Shown here: piece by piece, positions 10,627 through 21,508 of the stretch
Layout of the letters: every line of letters begins with the position of its first letter
How positions within the stretch are numbered: the first letter of the stretch is position 1
Source of the DNA: Reticulitermes lucifugus
Lineage: Eukaryota; Arthropoda; Insecta; Blattodea; Rhinotermitidae
Assembly (NCBI GenBank): GCA_026260175.1
Contig: JAKCWW010008554.1
Span: 1-25,925 of the forward strand
Direction: 5' to 3'
DNA: 25,925 bases
Notes under the pieces: model-generated
Databases searched by the model: none
Told to the model about the DNA's origin: nothing
Seen by the model: only the letters and a program-made list of their open reading frames with translations
Program-made: the position numbers and the translations under genes

Positions 10627-11200
10627 TTCTCACGCTTCTTCGCTAAACCGTTGACACTATATCCACGCCCTACACCATCCCAACTCGTGATCTCATCCAC
10701 AGATCTAATACTGATTTCAACTGATCGTGCCCTGCGTGGTGGCGTGACAGCTCTGATCCGTACTCGACGACACAGATCATCTAGTATACTTGACGATTAC
10801 GCGCGTAGGGAACGTACAAGTGCAAACCGTGGCATAGCAGCCGCTAGATGGAAGTCAAATCGCAAGTTCGCAATTTGTGCGATAGGTGATGTAGCACTGC
10901 TATTGTCATAGAGTATTTACTGTAGCTATTATTGCTCTCATTGAAGTCATGTATGACGACTGTAAAACATCACAGTGATCAAAAGCGAGCAGTTTACCTC
11001 GTCACTAAAATGAACAGTCAATGTCGAAGTTCGTTAATCGCATGCAGGCAAGATAGATAGCACCCTATTGGCGGTAAACACAACGGAATGTGTCGGGTAT
11101 TGACATCGCGCCGGATGTACCAACGTTTCGGAGTAGTTTGCGGCTCTAATTTCCCCCTAAAACGTTGGTACCCATGTACCAATCAACACGGTATCATATT
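10627..11200 (-). promoter_or_regulatory. Presumed promoter and 5' UTR region of ceramide synthase
   Basis: This stretch directly upstream of the start codon is visibly less AT-rich and richer in CpG than the rest of the window (for example GATTACGCGCG near 10795 and ATCGCGCCGG near 11105). I cannot place a transcription start. A perfect 12-bp inverted repeat, GTACCAACGTTT at 11117-11128 and its complement at 11160-11171, lies within it. The plus-strand open frame at 10507-10911 overlaps exon 1 in antisense and is probably chance. A 5' non-coding exon further upstream cannot be excluded. Confidence 0.35.
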
Positions 11201-13094
11201 CCAAAAGCCTGGAGTCTTTATCGGCACCGTTGTGAGAACCTAAAATCACAATGCAAGATCGTCAACTGAGGCACTACTCACATGTGGCATTGAGCCAGAA
11301 TTGTGAACAAAATGTCGTTTGTAAGCATGACCACGAGATTGCAGATTCCCACACTGGTGCTGTGGTGTACCCAACGACGTAGCAGAACATTTGCAGAAGA
11401 CTTGAATCGTCATGACCAGTCTGTGATTACACTGACGCAGAGGTTTAAATTCCAGCTACTGGCCAGGACGGTGGGTTTTTAAGTTGCAGTGCCTTAGGTG
11501 CATGACGAACGTATTTAACACCGAAGCCAGCAAGATGTGAAGAATTAAAGGTCCGTGCATGCACCAAGGCCGGCATTGAAGGGTTTAAACTGAAGGCTCA
11601 ACTAAACAACACAAATTTCATTATTTTCCTGAAACTGTTAATAGTTGGGAAAGTTAAATCCCTTTCGTACAGTAAAATCTCAAAATTCATTCACCCAAGC
11701 AGGAAGAGCTGTCCAATTTGTAGGATACACTAACCATTGGAGTGCCTGTGAGGTCTGCACCAATTCTTATTAAATTTGGTGAAGATAAGAACTCCAGCCC
11801 TAAAGCAAAATGACCATGCAGTGTGACCCCATTTTCAAAAATTTAAGAGAAAACTGAGATGGGAGTTTTGTGCCATGCTTATCGCTACTGATTGTTCGTA
11901 CTTCCCATTGAGGTCAATAGTCTAAGGTTAAGGGCAGTACTCCCAGTCACAAGTTAATAGGCTTGTGTCTTGCTGAGGCCTCTTATCTTGTTTTTGTAAC
12001 TTATACATTTTTATTTTATAGTTATTAGAATTTTATTTCTTGCCCTTTATATTCGATGATAATTTGCGGTATAAACATGCCCTTCACAAATGCTATGGGA
12101 ATGGTGGGCTATTTTATTTATATTTTCCTGACAAAAAATGTGTATTTACACAAATGTTATGCATAAATATAGGATGATGACTGTAAAAGAACAGTTTATT
12201 ACTGTTTGCAAACAAATTTTTTATGCCGGTTTATTCCACCAGTCCATCAACTGTTGCTTTTGAGGTTGTACAATAATGATAATTGTACCTGTCATAGAAC
12301 ATAACCCATGCAAACATTATAAAGCAAATGAAGAATCAGAATTCCAGAGCACAGTTATATGGCTGTGCTGCAAACTGGCTACACACATCAAGTGTTCAAC
12401 TATAACAATAAAAACAGTCACTGTGAATATAATTTTTCTATTAAGGAGATGGGACAACAATTACATTATGAAAACTGTGTTGCAATATTTCTATGATGAA
12501 TTAATTGTTAAATATTACATATAAACAAAGAAATACAGTCAAAATATTCATACACTCAGTTTTCCATAATGTCTACATGTTTATGGCACATTAGCACTGG
12601 AATAAAATAAGGAAAAGTAATAAAAGATTAAAAAATATAAAAGGGGATAAGTTAAAAGATCTACCGACCCTGATATGCACATAGGAAGAATTGATACAAA
12701 TGAACAACATATGAAATTTCTCTCTGAATTTTCTCTACAATTTCTGAATATGGGATCATCCTGCTTGGTCATTTTACTGTAGGACAGGAGGTCTTTATGC
12801 CCACAAAGTTTAAAAAGAATCAGTGAGGACTCAACCATGTAAGTTAAACAGTGACAGTAAATTTGTGTACAGGTCAGTTGTGTTGCTGAGTAATATGATG
12901 TTCTTGTTATTGGTAACTGAATCAGCTGAATTCTGAGTAATCCCATGTGTTTCTTGTTTGAAGTGAATAAAATGTCTGATTTTCTGGCTGGGCAGTTGTA
13001 GGGACAAGATGTTCTTGTTTCCCTTTATTGCTTTTCATTAGAAGAAGAGCTCGTGTACATCCTCCAGTTGTTACCAGCATTTACTAATATTACA
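11201..13094. other. Upstream intergenic sequence, nothing recognised
   Basis: AT-rich, with short unrelated open frames at 12276-12524 (plus) and 12581-12946 (minus) that show no family motifs. I see no gene, RNA or named repeat. Confidence 0.5.
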
Positions 13095-13400
13095 TCCTGG
13101 CTTCGTGATGCTGGGCTGGATAACATAGTCGCTATAGCAACCCACTACAGGCTGGATGCTCTGAGGATCGAATCCCAGCGGGGGCGAGATTTTCCGCACC
13201 TGTTCAGACCAGCCTTGGGGCCCACCCAGTCTCCTATACAATGGGTACCGGGTTATTCATGGGGGTAAAGCGGCCAGGGCATGGCGTTGACCACCTACCC
13301 CCATCGAGCATTGAGGTTGAAGAAAGAGTAGGGCTATACTTCTACTCCTCCTCTGGGCCTTCATGGCCTGTTCTAGGGTGAACTTTTACCTTTGTGATGC
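13095..13400 (+). repeat. SINE-like dispersed repeat (GIESR/RPALGPTQ type)
   Basis: The translation shadow LRDAGLDNIVAIATHYRLD, then RGRDFPHLFRPALGPTQS, then PIQWVPGYSWG is a hallmark of a repeat that recurs widely in arthropod assemblies and is often mis-annotated as protein. GGATCGAATCC at 13165-13175 resembles a tRNA B box (GGTTCGAATCC), so a tRNA-derived SINE head is possible. No clear A box was identified. It is more GC-rich than its surroundings. Confidence 0.65.
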
Positions 13401-14949
13401 TAGTGACAGTAATATGTCAATATATCAGTTTTCAGAGCTAGGTCCTCTAGGAAATGTATGTTTTCCATTTTTAGTTCTTGCTGTTGCAGCTTGTTTGAAA
13501 AACGGACATGAAATAAAATTTCCTCATAGCTTGTGTTGCTTAACATTACATGCTACCCATCAAGGACCTAAAACTTGAAGAATTTTTGTTTTTTCTGTTT
13601 CTGAATCTTGAGCAATGCTATTTAAATGACTACATGGATGTTGAAGGTTAGCTCCTGTGGTCAGAGTGCATTCATATTTCCTGCCAGTTTCCTACTTGTA
13701 TACATTAAAAGGTAAATAGGAACTCCTAAATGAGTGTAATGCTTCCTGACTTATAATCTTCTATAGAAATGTAATAGTACAGCAGTGTAATTTTATTTAA
13801 TATATGAAAATGAGTATCATTTCTCCTCACCAGTACACTGACATTGCTTTTCCCTGTATTTGATCCACCATATTGTGGTACTTTTAATTTAAAAATTACA
13901 CGGCATTATTATACAAACTCAGGTATACACAACACAGCTAAAAGTATCTTAAAATTAGCTCATGTGTTAATGGTTTGGCATTTTATCACACACATCATTA
14001 AAAAAACTTAAATTAATATACTGTACTTACTTTGTACAACGAATGTATTACTTGAAAACAATTCACTTTTATATTATGTTATTAAAATGCTTGAAGAAAC
14101 ATTTGTCTTATAACACATTACTGACAAAAGAGGTGTTTTCTCTTCAGTACATTCCACATAAGATAATGTTACTTGTACACTGTGTACCATGTAAATATTA
14201 TGTTAAACAGAGGTTAACACAAACCAGATTTGTATGAAGCTTCTCAGTATACAAGGCAGTATTGGTGTGTGTTAAATCTGTAGCACTAATCACCCTAAGA
14301 TTTGTGATACAATTCCATCACTGGTGCAGTATTCAGCCTATCACTCACATTTTTTGATATGAGGCAGAAGTAGCTACACATACTTTTCAATTCTTTGCTG
14401 GAATGGCTCTTACAAGCCAAAATACTTGTAAGAGCTACATCTCATCGTAAAACATCAGCATTGTTATTAGATCAGTCACAGTCTCTCATAATACTGACAA
14501 ATACTTCATGGCTGCATATTCTTTTCACATAGTAAATATTTACAGAACTGAATGACTTGGAAATTTCCTCATGGGAAGCAAGTATTTTTAATTTCTTATG
14601 GTGTGCCAGAAAAAATTGATTAAAATAACCTGTGTTCTACATTTCTGGATTATTTTCCATCTTTGAAAAACAAATTATCCAACAGTAAGATGTTAATTTT
14701 CAGTAACAATGGGGCTAAGAAGGAAATCGCTGCAAAATTATGCAATCTGGCTTATGTTAATCTTGTTTCTTTATTTAAGTAAAGATGCAATAAATGCCTC
14801 TGCATTGTGTTCTCAGGCTGTCACATTTAAAAGTTGAAAAATGTTTTGAAGCATGCAGCATGAAGACCATTGTCATAATATGAAATTGGATTTCCATAGA
14901 CCACATATCACAATAAGTAACCAGCATAAGTAAGATGCTTCACTCAAAT
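13401..14949. other. Intergenic sequence, nothing recognised
   Basis: AT-rich sequence without recognised genes. A small perfect 11-bp stem lies at 14406-14416 and 14425-14435 (GCTCTTACAAG and complement) with an 8-nt loop, without a T-run or other signal to assign a role. Confidence 0.5.
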
Positions 14950-15180
14950 TGAGAATTTTGTTCTATGTAACTCTGAAATTGTAATAGGAAGGCAAACTCT
15001 AGATGAGTGTAAGTGGTCAACTTCATGGTCTGGCTGCTTCAATCCTGATGCCCATTGGATAGACCAGGTGGACCCCACAGCAAATCTGGACATTGTGTCA
15101 AGGAGATACAAACAATCCCTGCCCATGTAATAAATCAAATCCAGGTCATCTAACCCATACCTTGCTACCAAGCTAAATGA
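14950..15180 (-). repeat. Diverged inverted copy of the SINE-like repeat
   Basis: The minus-strand shadow reads VARYGLDDLDLIYYMGRDCL, then STWSIQWASGLKQPDHEVDH, aligning in order with the VAxxYGLD, WGRD, PTQPPIQWVPG and KRPGREVDH landmarks of the repeat at 13095-13400. It is much more decayed than that copy. Not a real protein. Confidence 0.5.
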
Positions 15181-15575
15181 ATTTCATTGTAACTTACTTT
15201 CAGAAACACTGATGAAGGTACTATTTTGTATATTGTTACTTACATTTACTGACGATGTTATGTCTTCTTGCCTAAAGCCTTTCAAAATCCTATTTGCATC
15301 TCTCTTTGGTCCTTCTCTTACAATTTGCCCTTTATGTTTTTAACAGATAAGAAACATTTCTGAAGGAAGGGTGATTCAGGAGGAAGGGTCAATATTTTGG
15401 GAGGTGATAGTATCGGTCACTGTAAGAAAAGAAAGGTCACGTGAACATGTGTCTAATTTTGAATGGGTACCAAGATAGAGCTGTTTGAATCTACAAATAC
15501 AAAAGCCTTGTGAATGGTAATAAAGAAAGAGATATTCTTTACTGTCAATTTAATTTTAATTTTACTTTAATGTTT

Positions 15576-15653
15576 AAATGACAAATTTGTTATACAAAAT
15601 GACAAATTTGTTATACAAAATGACAAATTTGTTATACAAAATGACAAATTTGT
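15576..15653. repeat. Tandem repeat, 21-bp unit, about 3.7 copies
   Basis: The unit AAATGACAAATTTGTTATACA starts at 15576, 15597, 15618 and 15639. The last copy is partial. Copies are identical, so the expansion is recent relative to the decayed transposon it sits in. Confidence 0.95.
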
Positions 15654-15659
15654 AACAGT

Positions 15660-15884
15660 TCACAATAAATGTTCGAAAACCCCACCATCAACCTCAATGC
15701 ACTTTGCAACTTGTGTGTGTAGATCACATGTTGTTCGTCTGAGTTGATCTTCATGTTTCTTTATGTGGGCAGCAGCATCCAAAATGTGAGCCAGCAAGTC
15801 CTCTCATGTATCCACCTTACATTTGTAACCTTTGCTGTTCATGTTACCCGACAAACAAAAATCTAATGGAGTTAGATCTGGAGA
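15660..15884 (-). pseudogene. Transposase C-terminal fragment (DDE, IS630/mariner-like)
   Basis: The minus strand reads SPDLTPLDFCLSGNMNSKGY with the last catalytic Asp box (SPDLTPLD), then one internal TGA. It continues EDLLAHILDAAAHIKKHEDQ and CIEVDGGVFEHLL and ends at TGA (15662-15660). This is the final ~75 residues of an IS630/mariner-type transposase. The usual FLWG after the Asp box is CLSG here. The first two catalytic Asp residues and the DNA-binding domain are absent because of the internal deletion, so it is inactive. Confidence 0.75.
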
Positions 15885-16009
15885 TTCAAACAGCTATATC
15901 TTGGTAACCATTCAGAATTAGACACATATTCATATGAACTTTCTTTCTCACAATGACCGATACTGTCACCTCCCAAAAAAATTGACCTGTCCTCCTGAAT
16001 CACCCTGTA

Positions 16010-17811
16010 CACACATGTCAACAATGCACTTTATACAACTATTTTGAATTATTCCATCTCAGAAATGGGAGAAGAAAAGAACATGCTGGTATTATAAACT
16101 GCCATGGATATGAAAAAGTAAAACAAATACTTCTTTTTTTAAATAAACATTTGTGGGATGTTAAACATTACCATAAACACAGTTTTCTAGCCTCAGAGGG
16201 TTTCAATAAAAACAGTTACATTGGCAGTCACTGCTTTCATTGAAGAATTTAAGTCCTCATTCCTCCTGATTGGTGTGTATACTCTACATTAAGGTTCCCA
16301 CTCACTTGTGAGCAAACTGATACTCAAGTAATCCATCTTCGACTGAAAATAGAAAAGAAAAGAAGTTTCATTAATAACTGCTTGAAGAGGGTGTTTAATC
16401 ATGTGTAGATTCCAAGCATCAAGCTGCTTCAAGTATCAACGATACAGTCTAATATGCAGTGTGTTTGTATTTCTTCTTACAATAGAAACCAATTTAGAGA
16501 GGACTTTTTTTACACTGATATATATATGTTTCAAATAGATAATTAAATTTTGAGGTTTTAGTTTCTTATGGCAGTGACTATGAAAATTACTGTCTTCTAG
16601 GATGTGGCACTGCATAGTTTGGTAGATAGGTACTCCATCACTATCAGATGGCACAAGCTCACAGCTGACAGAATCAGATTCATAAAACCCCTGAACAGAA
16701 TTACCAGTGACTGATCTCAGATTACCTATGTAATTACTACACTGCTAGCTAGGAAATGGATCCCAACAATTAGGTGACTCTGAATATATGCATACTATAC
16801 CCTAACTGGAAGTATCAGGTCTACCGTTTGATGCAAACTTATCGCTGAAGTAGATACAGTTATTAAATAATCTATGATCCAACAACAATATCTATTGAAG
16901 ATGATGTCCGTCACTCAGCTGTGTGGTACAGAAAATCATTTCACAAGTCACCCAACTATATATAACTAGGACATTCATTCTATATTCTATCTTATGACAG
17001 GTCAACTAGGTCAACTGCTTTATATTTTCATCTTCATCCTTTATTCAATGTCACACCAATATTATAATGACAACTAATCTTTTAGTCATTTTCTGTGTAG
17101 TCTTCCGGCCTAATTTTATTTCTGTCCCTGACAGGTACATTTTGATACTAATAACTTTTGTTCAGCTTGTATTTTTATACTTCACATAGTACCTAACAAC
17201 CAGCCTGTTCAGATCAATGGGATGCGCAAAATATTCATATTACATACAGTATTAGTGGAAATATATCTGCAGTGACCAGTCCTAAAGAAACTCTCTCATT
17301 GCTCTCCGAATGTTACTACAGGTCAGAATACAATAATTTAGGTGACAGAGTAAAATCTAAGTGTTTGTTATAATGAGTGGTGGCTTATCTCTTGCATATT
17401 TAGGTAACTACATCGGTGCTATTCCAGGACAATATACGAGCAGTAGCTCAGAAATCAAACAAATGTGTGGGAGGGTTTCCTCTTACATTATGTAAATGTT
17501 GCATGAATAAACCATCTTATGCCCTAGAAGTATGAGTCAACCATATCAGTAAATAAGTTTTTAACATATGAGATGAAGAGATTAAACCTTATCTAACTGT
17601 ACAAGTGATGTGTGCTATGAAGATAAAGGCCCTTCGCATTGGAATCTGAAGTTATATCTTATTTCTATACCAATTTATTCCTGAATACTATTTACTAATG
17701 AGGTTACTAATGACAATGAATACACAGATTCTGAGGCATAGGTCTTTTGGCATGGGGGGAGGGGACCCTCTGGGATTCATCCTCCTGCCTTCAAGCAGCC
17801 CATATTTAACT
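16010..17811. other. Intergenic sequence, nothing recognised
   Basis: AT-rich sequence with short unrelated open frames only. A G-rich run (GGGGGGAGGGGACC) lies near 17755. No gene or named repeat is recognised. Confidence 0.5.
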
Positions 17812-20045
17812 GTAACTAATTAACTAGTAACCAATCCCATGAAGCAGAGTTCTTTGTCAAAAGCTAACAGTTTCTCAGTCAAGAAATTCCCCACCTTTTA
17901 TGGAAACCAAAGGTTCATTACTGTGATCCCAATTGCCTGTCACAGGACCCTATTCTGAGACAAACACATCCACTCGGTGTCCTCCCACCCCTATTTTTAC
18001 GATGAATTTAATATTATCATCCTATCTACATTTAGGTCTTCCAAGTGGTCTCTTCCCTTCAGGTTGTCTAACCAAACGTTTCTGTGGAGTTAGCATTGCT
18101 CTTCTGCATACCACATGCCTCACCCATTTCATCCTCCCTGATTTGATCGTCCAAATAATGTTTGGTGAAGAGTAACAATTATGAAGATCTTATTTTGCAT
18201 TTTTCTCCTGTCTCCTGCTTCTTCCTCCCTCTCAGATTCAAATATCCCCCACAGAATCTTGTTCTCAAACAGCCTTGTTGGAGGCAAAGGCTCACTTTCA
18301 CTTTTTTTTTTACAACTTACTTCTATAGAAGAAGCAGATGGGAAGACAAAACAATTCTGAATTGCAGGACAGCAAGCATTCCTAGAATTTAATCTACTTT
18401 AACTTCCTCATCAATACAGTTTTGATTTGTTGTTGTTGTTCCCAAATATTAGAACTTTGCCACACATTCAAAGGATTTATTATCTAGCAAGGAGACATGA
18501 ATGTCCAGCAACTTACATATAGGGAACTATTTATGTTTTAACCCAATAACTGAATGTGACTGGTATAGACCAGAAGTTGATGAGTCCCATACAGTTCCAG
18601 TCATTCCTGGTTTTCTTGCACCTTCTGTATAACATATTCAAATGAGAAGATTCAAAACAATGGTGATAAAGCATCTCCCTATTTCAGACCTCTTGACCAA
18701 GTTATTAGGGACAAAGGTTTACTTACATGGACCTTACCACAGTTTTCATTAAAACACATTTTAAATGGCCTAACCACTTCATATGTATACTGAATTCAAT
18801 GAGAATATCATGCAATACCGTACTTCTCTCCTAACTGAATCATAAGCATTCATGAAGTCTACAAAGAGCTAATGTACTGTTCTTTGTACACTACTGGTGG
18901 GTAGGGGATATCCAATCAGTAGTTGATCTATAATGTTGGAATCCACAGTGATGATCCCTAATAACTTCCTCTAACTAACTAACTCCATGGAGCAGAGTCC
19001 TTCTTGAGAAGCTAGCAGGTCATCAGCTAGTCAAGAAATTCCCCGCATTTTATGGAACCTGAAGGTTCATTACCGCACACACAAGAGAATAACTTCCTCT
19101 ACATATCAAATTAACATTGTTACAAGGTTGGATAACATTTTGTTCCAAACATACTTGATAATAATGAAAATTACCACAGCCATTTTACAAATAGTTACAA
19201 CAATATTGTTGATGTCTTCCATTGTTATGGCAGTTTTTTCTGATTCCATCAGAATTACTACGTTCGTGGAGCATTTCTGCTGGACTCTGCTTGATGCCTG
19301 GTGATTTATAGCTTTTCAAATTTTTAATGGCAATTTCATACTCGACAGGAACAGGCTCAAGTTCTAATGGCTGTGTTTTATGTATTTAAGTCTGCCTAAC
19401 ATTGTTAACCCCATGTACAGGCAGAGATAATTCAAACGCTTATTCACAATATTGTGGGACTCTGCATGCACAGCACTATGCACATCCTTTACCAAGGTAG
19501 TTCTAGAATGGTAACCCTTCGTAACATCTACCTGACTGATTTAAATGCCAAGTGTATCTTGTGCTGGCCAGTTTTTTCTCACTTAGCATGGATATTTAGA
19601 TTCCTACACAGCATGTCATGCTAGGCCATTTGCCAGTACTTTTTTAGAGACCAGCATATGGTCGCTTAGGATAGTAAAGGTTAAATTAATTTATTCCTCT
19701 AAATAAGTCTCCGACATTTTTGGTCTTATGGTTTGCTCCAAGGTCATTAATTGTCTTTCAAATATTTCCCTTTCCTTGGACCTAAAATGTCCACTAGTTG
19801 TTGTTCAGACTTTCTCTGTTAATTTGACTTTGATTCTGCAACCATTGCAATGTGGGCTGTTACTTACATGTAATAATCTTTCAACTTTATCATCAAACCA
19901 TGGTTTATGATGTTTTAACTCATATTACCTAGACTCTCTTTGGCCCCACTGACATCCATGTTAGCGGTGAAGTTTTCCAAAGTCACAGATTTGTATCTAT
20001 GAGTCTCTTCAATACAAATATCCAAATGTCTGTATCACATCTTGC
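17812..20045 (-). pseudogene. Heavily decayed LINE (linker, reverse transcriptase, 3' end), nested insertion inside
   Basis: On the minus strand, in many broken frames, the ordered landmarks of a full LINE ORF2 can be followed. These are KPWFDD and LQWLQNQSQINRESLNNN (linker, 19900-19800), GYHSRTTLVKD (about 19520), VHGVNNVRQT and EPVPVEYEIAIKNLKSYKSP (about 19430-19310, entry to the RT), VIRDHHCGF (about 18950), the ALSPLF-like box (about 18680), VYTSH where YADD is expected (18571-18557), and DNKSFECVAKF and YLGTT (about 18450). LFENKILWGIFE, SSPNIIWTIKSGRMKW, then EGKRPLGRPK follow (18270-18010), with the 3' tail at 17935-17812. Both catalytic Asp of YADD are replaced, so the copy is dead. 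A 114-bp insertion splits it at 18974-19087. It resembles the endonuclease-reverse transcriptase LINEs common in insects. Confidence 0.85.
18974..19087 (-). mobile_element. 5'-truncated LINE 3' end, nested, with 14-bp target-site duplication
   Basis: The segment is homologous to the 3' end of the host LINE (17812-17935): both contain the CAAGAAATTCCCC and AGGTTCATTAC blocks in the same orientation. On the minus strand it ends in a GTTAGTTAGT tail. AATAACTTCCTCTA flanks it perfectly at 18960-18973 and 19088-19101. Removing insert and one duplicate rejoins the interrupted reverse transcriptase sequence. Confidence 0.85.
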
Positions 20046-20479
20046 TGTGATTGTGTCTAATAATATCCAGTTCAATAATAATCTGTACATATTAATCACA
20101 GTGTACGCGGATGTGCACTGATGCAATCATGTTCAGTGTATAATCTGAATACTACAGCATCTTTTCTTGGAAGGTCAGGGGACTAAGTTATCTGTTATTC
20201 AATTAGAGGTTCCAATATTTAGTCAGTGCTTTTCCTTATGTATTTTCCTTAGTGCTACTTTTTTAATTCTTTGTGGATGATCAATCTTGCTGAACAGAAG
20301 AAAACACAATGTAAATTTTAGTAGAAGACTGAAGATTATGGCCTCATGAGATGAGACACTGTAGTTTGATTGACAGATAGGGACATGGCTTCCCATCCCT
20401 AAAGACTGTAATCTTCATATTCAAAATCATAAGAACCTCATATATCACACAGCAATTAGCTTAATATGTCACAGAGTAC
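20046..20479. other. No feature recognised
   Basis: AT-rich sequence upstream (in minus orientation) of the decayed LINE. An endonuclease domain would be expected here if the copy were full-length, but I could not recognise one. Confidence 0.45.
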
Positions 20480-20610
20480 ATAATTCAGTCAACACAACTA
20501 TCCCTATTATAAAAAAAATCTGTTTCTACCATTCGCTACATGTTTCAACCTAAGAGGTCATCATCAGGCAAACAATTACACAATGTATAAAAGGAAGGCA
20601 AATGGACTTT
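20480..20610 (-). repeat. Solo arm of the foldback family with hammerhead-like core
   Basis: The segment is a direct repeat of the left arm of the 1357-1903 element (CAACACAA-TA, ATTCGCTACATGTTTCAACC, GGTCATCATCAGGC). On the minus strand CTGATGA (20567-20561) and GAAAC (20546-20542) are separated by the same 14 nt. TTTGC (20572-20568) can pair with GCGAA (20536-20532) as stem I, and ACATGT is self-complementary. No inverted partner is visible nearby. Confidence 0.65.
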
Positions 20611-21348
20611 TGCTTTCGTGAAAGAGATCTCTTCCTTATAAAAATGTTCTGTTATTGCTGTGTAAAAATTCATTTAACATGGTTTGAATTATATATACTG
20701 TAAACATCCCTTACACGTGCAGTTGTGTTGTTATAAAACCACTTTTTTCCTTTAAAGAATTTCTAATTTTGTGTAATTAAAAATGGTATGTAATAAAATC
20801 ATATATCAGTTTTATCACATTAAAATTAGCTTACAATCCTTTATATTTTTATGGGATTTATTAAGTATAAGAAGTGGGTATGTTGACCTACATACATATT
20901 TTTATTCTGTTATTTTCATTACACCAAAAATGTTAGCTTGTTGACTGAATTATTCTTTGATATATTATGTTATAAAAACACAATGGGATGTCTTAAAAAA
21001 ATGAGACAGCTCCTAGCTGTCTGATGAGTGGGCTTCCGTCACACATCCTTGCACTCAGAATTACTGATTGTCTTCTATCACATTACATGAAGATACCTAA
21101 CAGGATGCTACTTCTTTCAGGAGGCATCGTAATAGTTTCCAGGCTTGTTGCACTTCCACTAGTGGCCCACCCACTGGGTTATATATAACACTAGCACAGT
21201 ACAAGGTGACATCCACTGGCAATATGTACATTAGATGACACAGAATTGCAAAGGGCTGACACACACTGTTCAAAAATAAACATTCAGCATTTTTACCACA
21301 GTGACAAAAATGGAATTCTGTACCTCATATAGCCTATTTTAACACTTA
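20611..21348. other. No feature recognised
   Basis: Mostly AT-rich. A perfect 8-bp hairpin with a 3-nt loop (AGACAGCT-CCT-AGCTGTCT) lies at 21004-21022, with no evidence for a role. Confidence 0.45.
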
Positions 21349-21507
21349 GTATACCATGTTTACCTGAATACAGGATAAAAATTTTCCCTACTTCATCATC
21401 TGAAAATAGGGGGTTGCCTTAAAGTTAAACACATTATATGTAGGCATTTTCCTCAAAATGTAAGATTTTGAAGGAGAGTTGTCTCATATTCGGGTAAATA
21501 CAGTATA
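21349..21507. mobile_element. MITE-like element with imperfect terminal inverted repeats
   Basis: GTATACCATGTTTACCTGAATA at the left pairs imperfectly with TATTCGGGTAAATACAGTATA at the right. The end sequence ACTGTATTTACCCGAATAT resembles a widespread animal repeat terminus. It has no coding capacity. Confidence 0.5.
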
Positions 21508-21508
21508 T

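Larger units (their letters stand above)
15363..16009 (-). mobile_element. Deletion-derivative IS630/mariner-like DNA transposon with long TIRs
   Basis: Terminal inverted repeats of about 130 bp lie at 15363-15492 and 15882-16009. Both begin near GGGTGATTCAGGAGG and run through GGGAGGTGA-AGTATCGGTCA and CCAAGATA-AGCTGTTTGAATCT. The interior holds the C-terminal end of a transposase on the minus strand (separate entry) and a 21-bp tandem array. The transposase N-terminal two thirds is missing, and the right TIR runs directly into the C-terminal coding part, as in an internally deleted, non-autonomous copy. TA follows the right end; the left flank is too diverged to confirm a TA duplication. 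Confidence 0.75.

Noticed and set aside
10507..10911. 134-codon open frame on the plus strand
   Set aside because: It is antisense to ceramide synthase exon 1 and its upstream region, has no recognised motif, and its length is explained by the lower AT content there.
15576..15653. Possible CRISPR-like array
   Set aside because: The units are directly contiguous without spacers and sit in a eukaryotic DNA transposon; it is a plain tandem repeat.
17933..18392. Two overlapping plus-strand frames (80 and 76 codons)
   Set aside because: They are antisense shadows of the minus-strand LINE C-terminal region (RMKWVRHV, EGKRPLGRPK).
21004..21028. Hairpin followed by CTGATGAG as another hammerhead candidate
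   Set aside because: No GAAA box follows within a plausible stem II distance, so the match is to one half of the core only.
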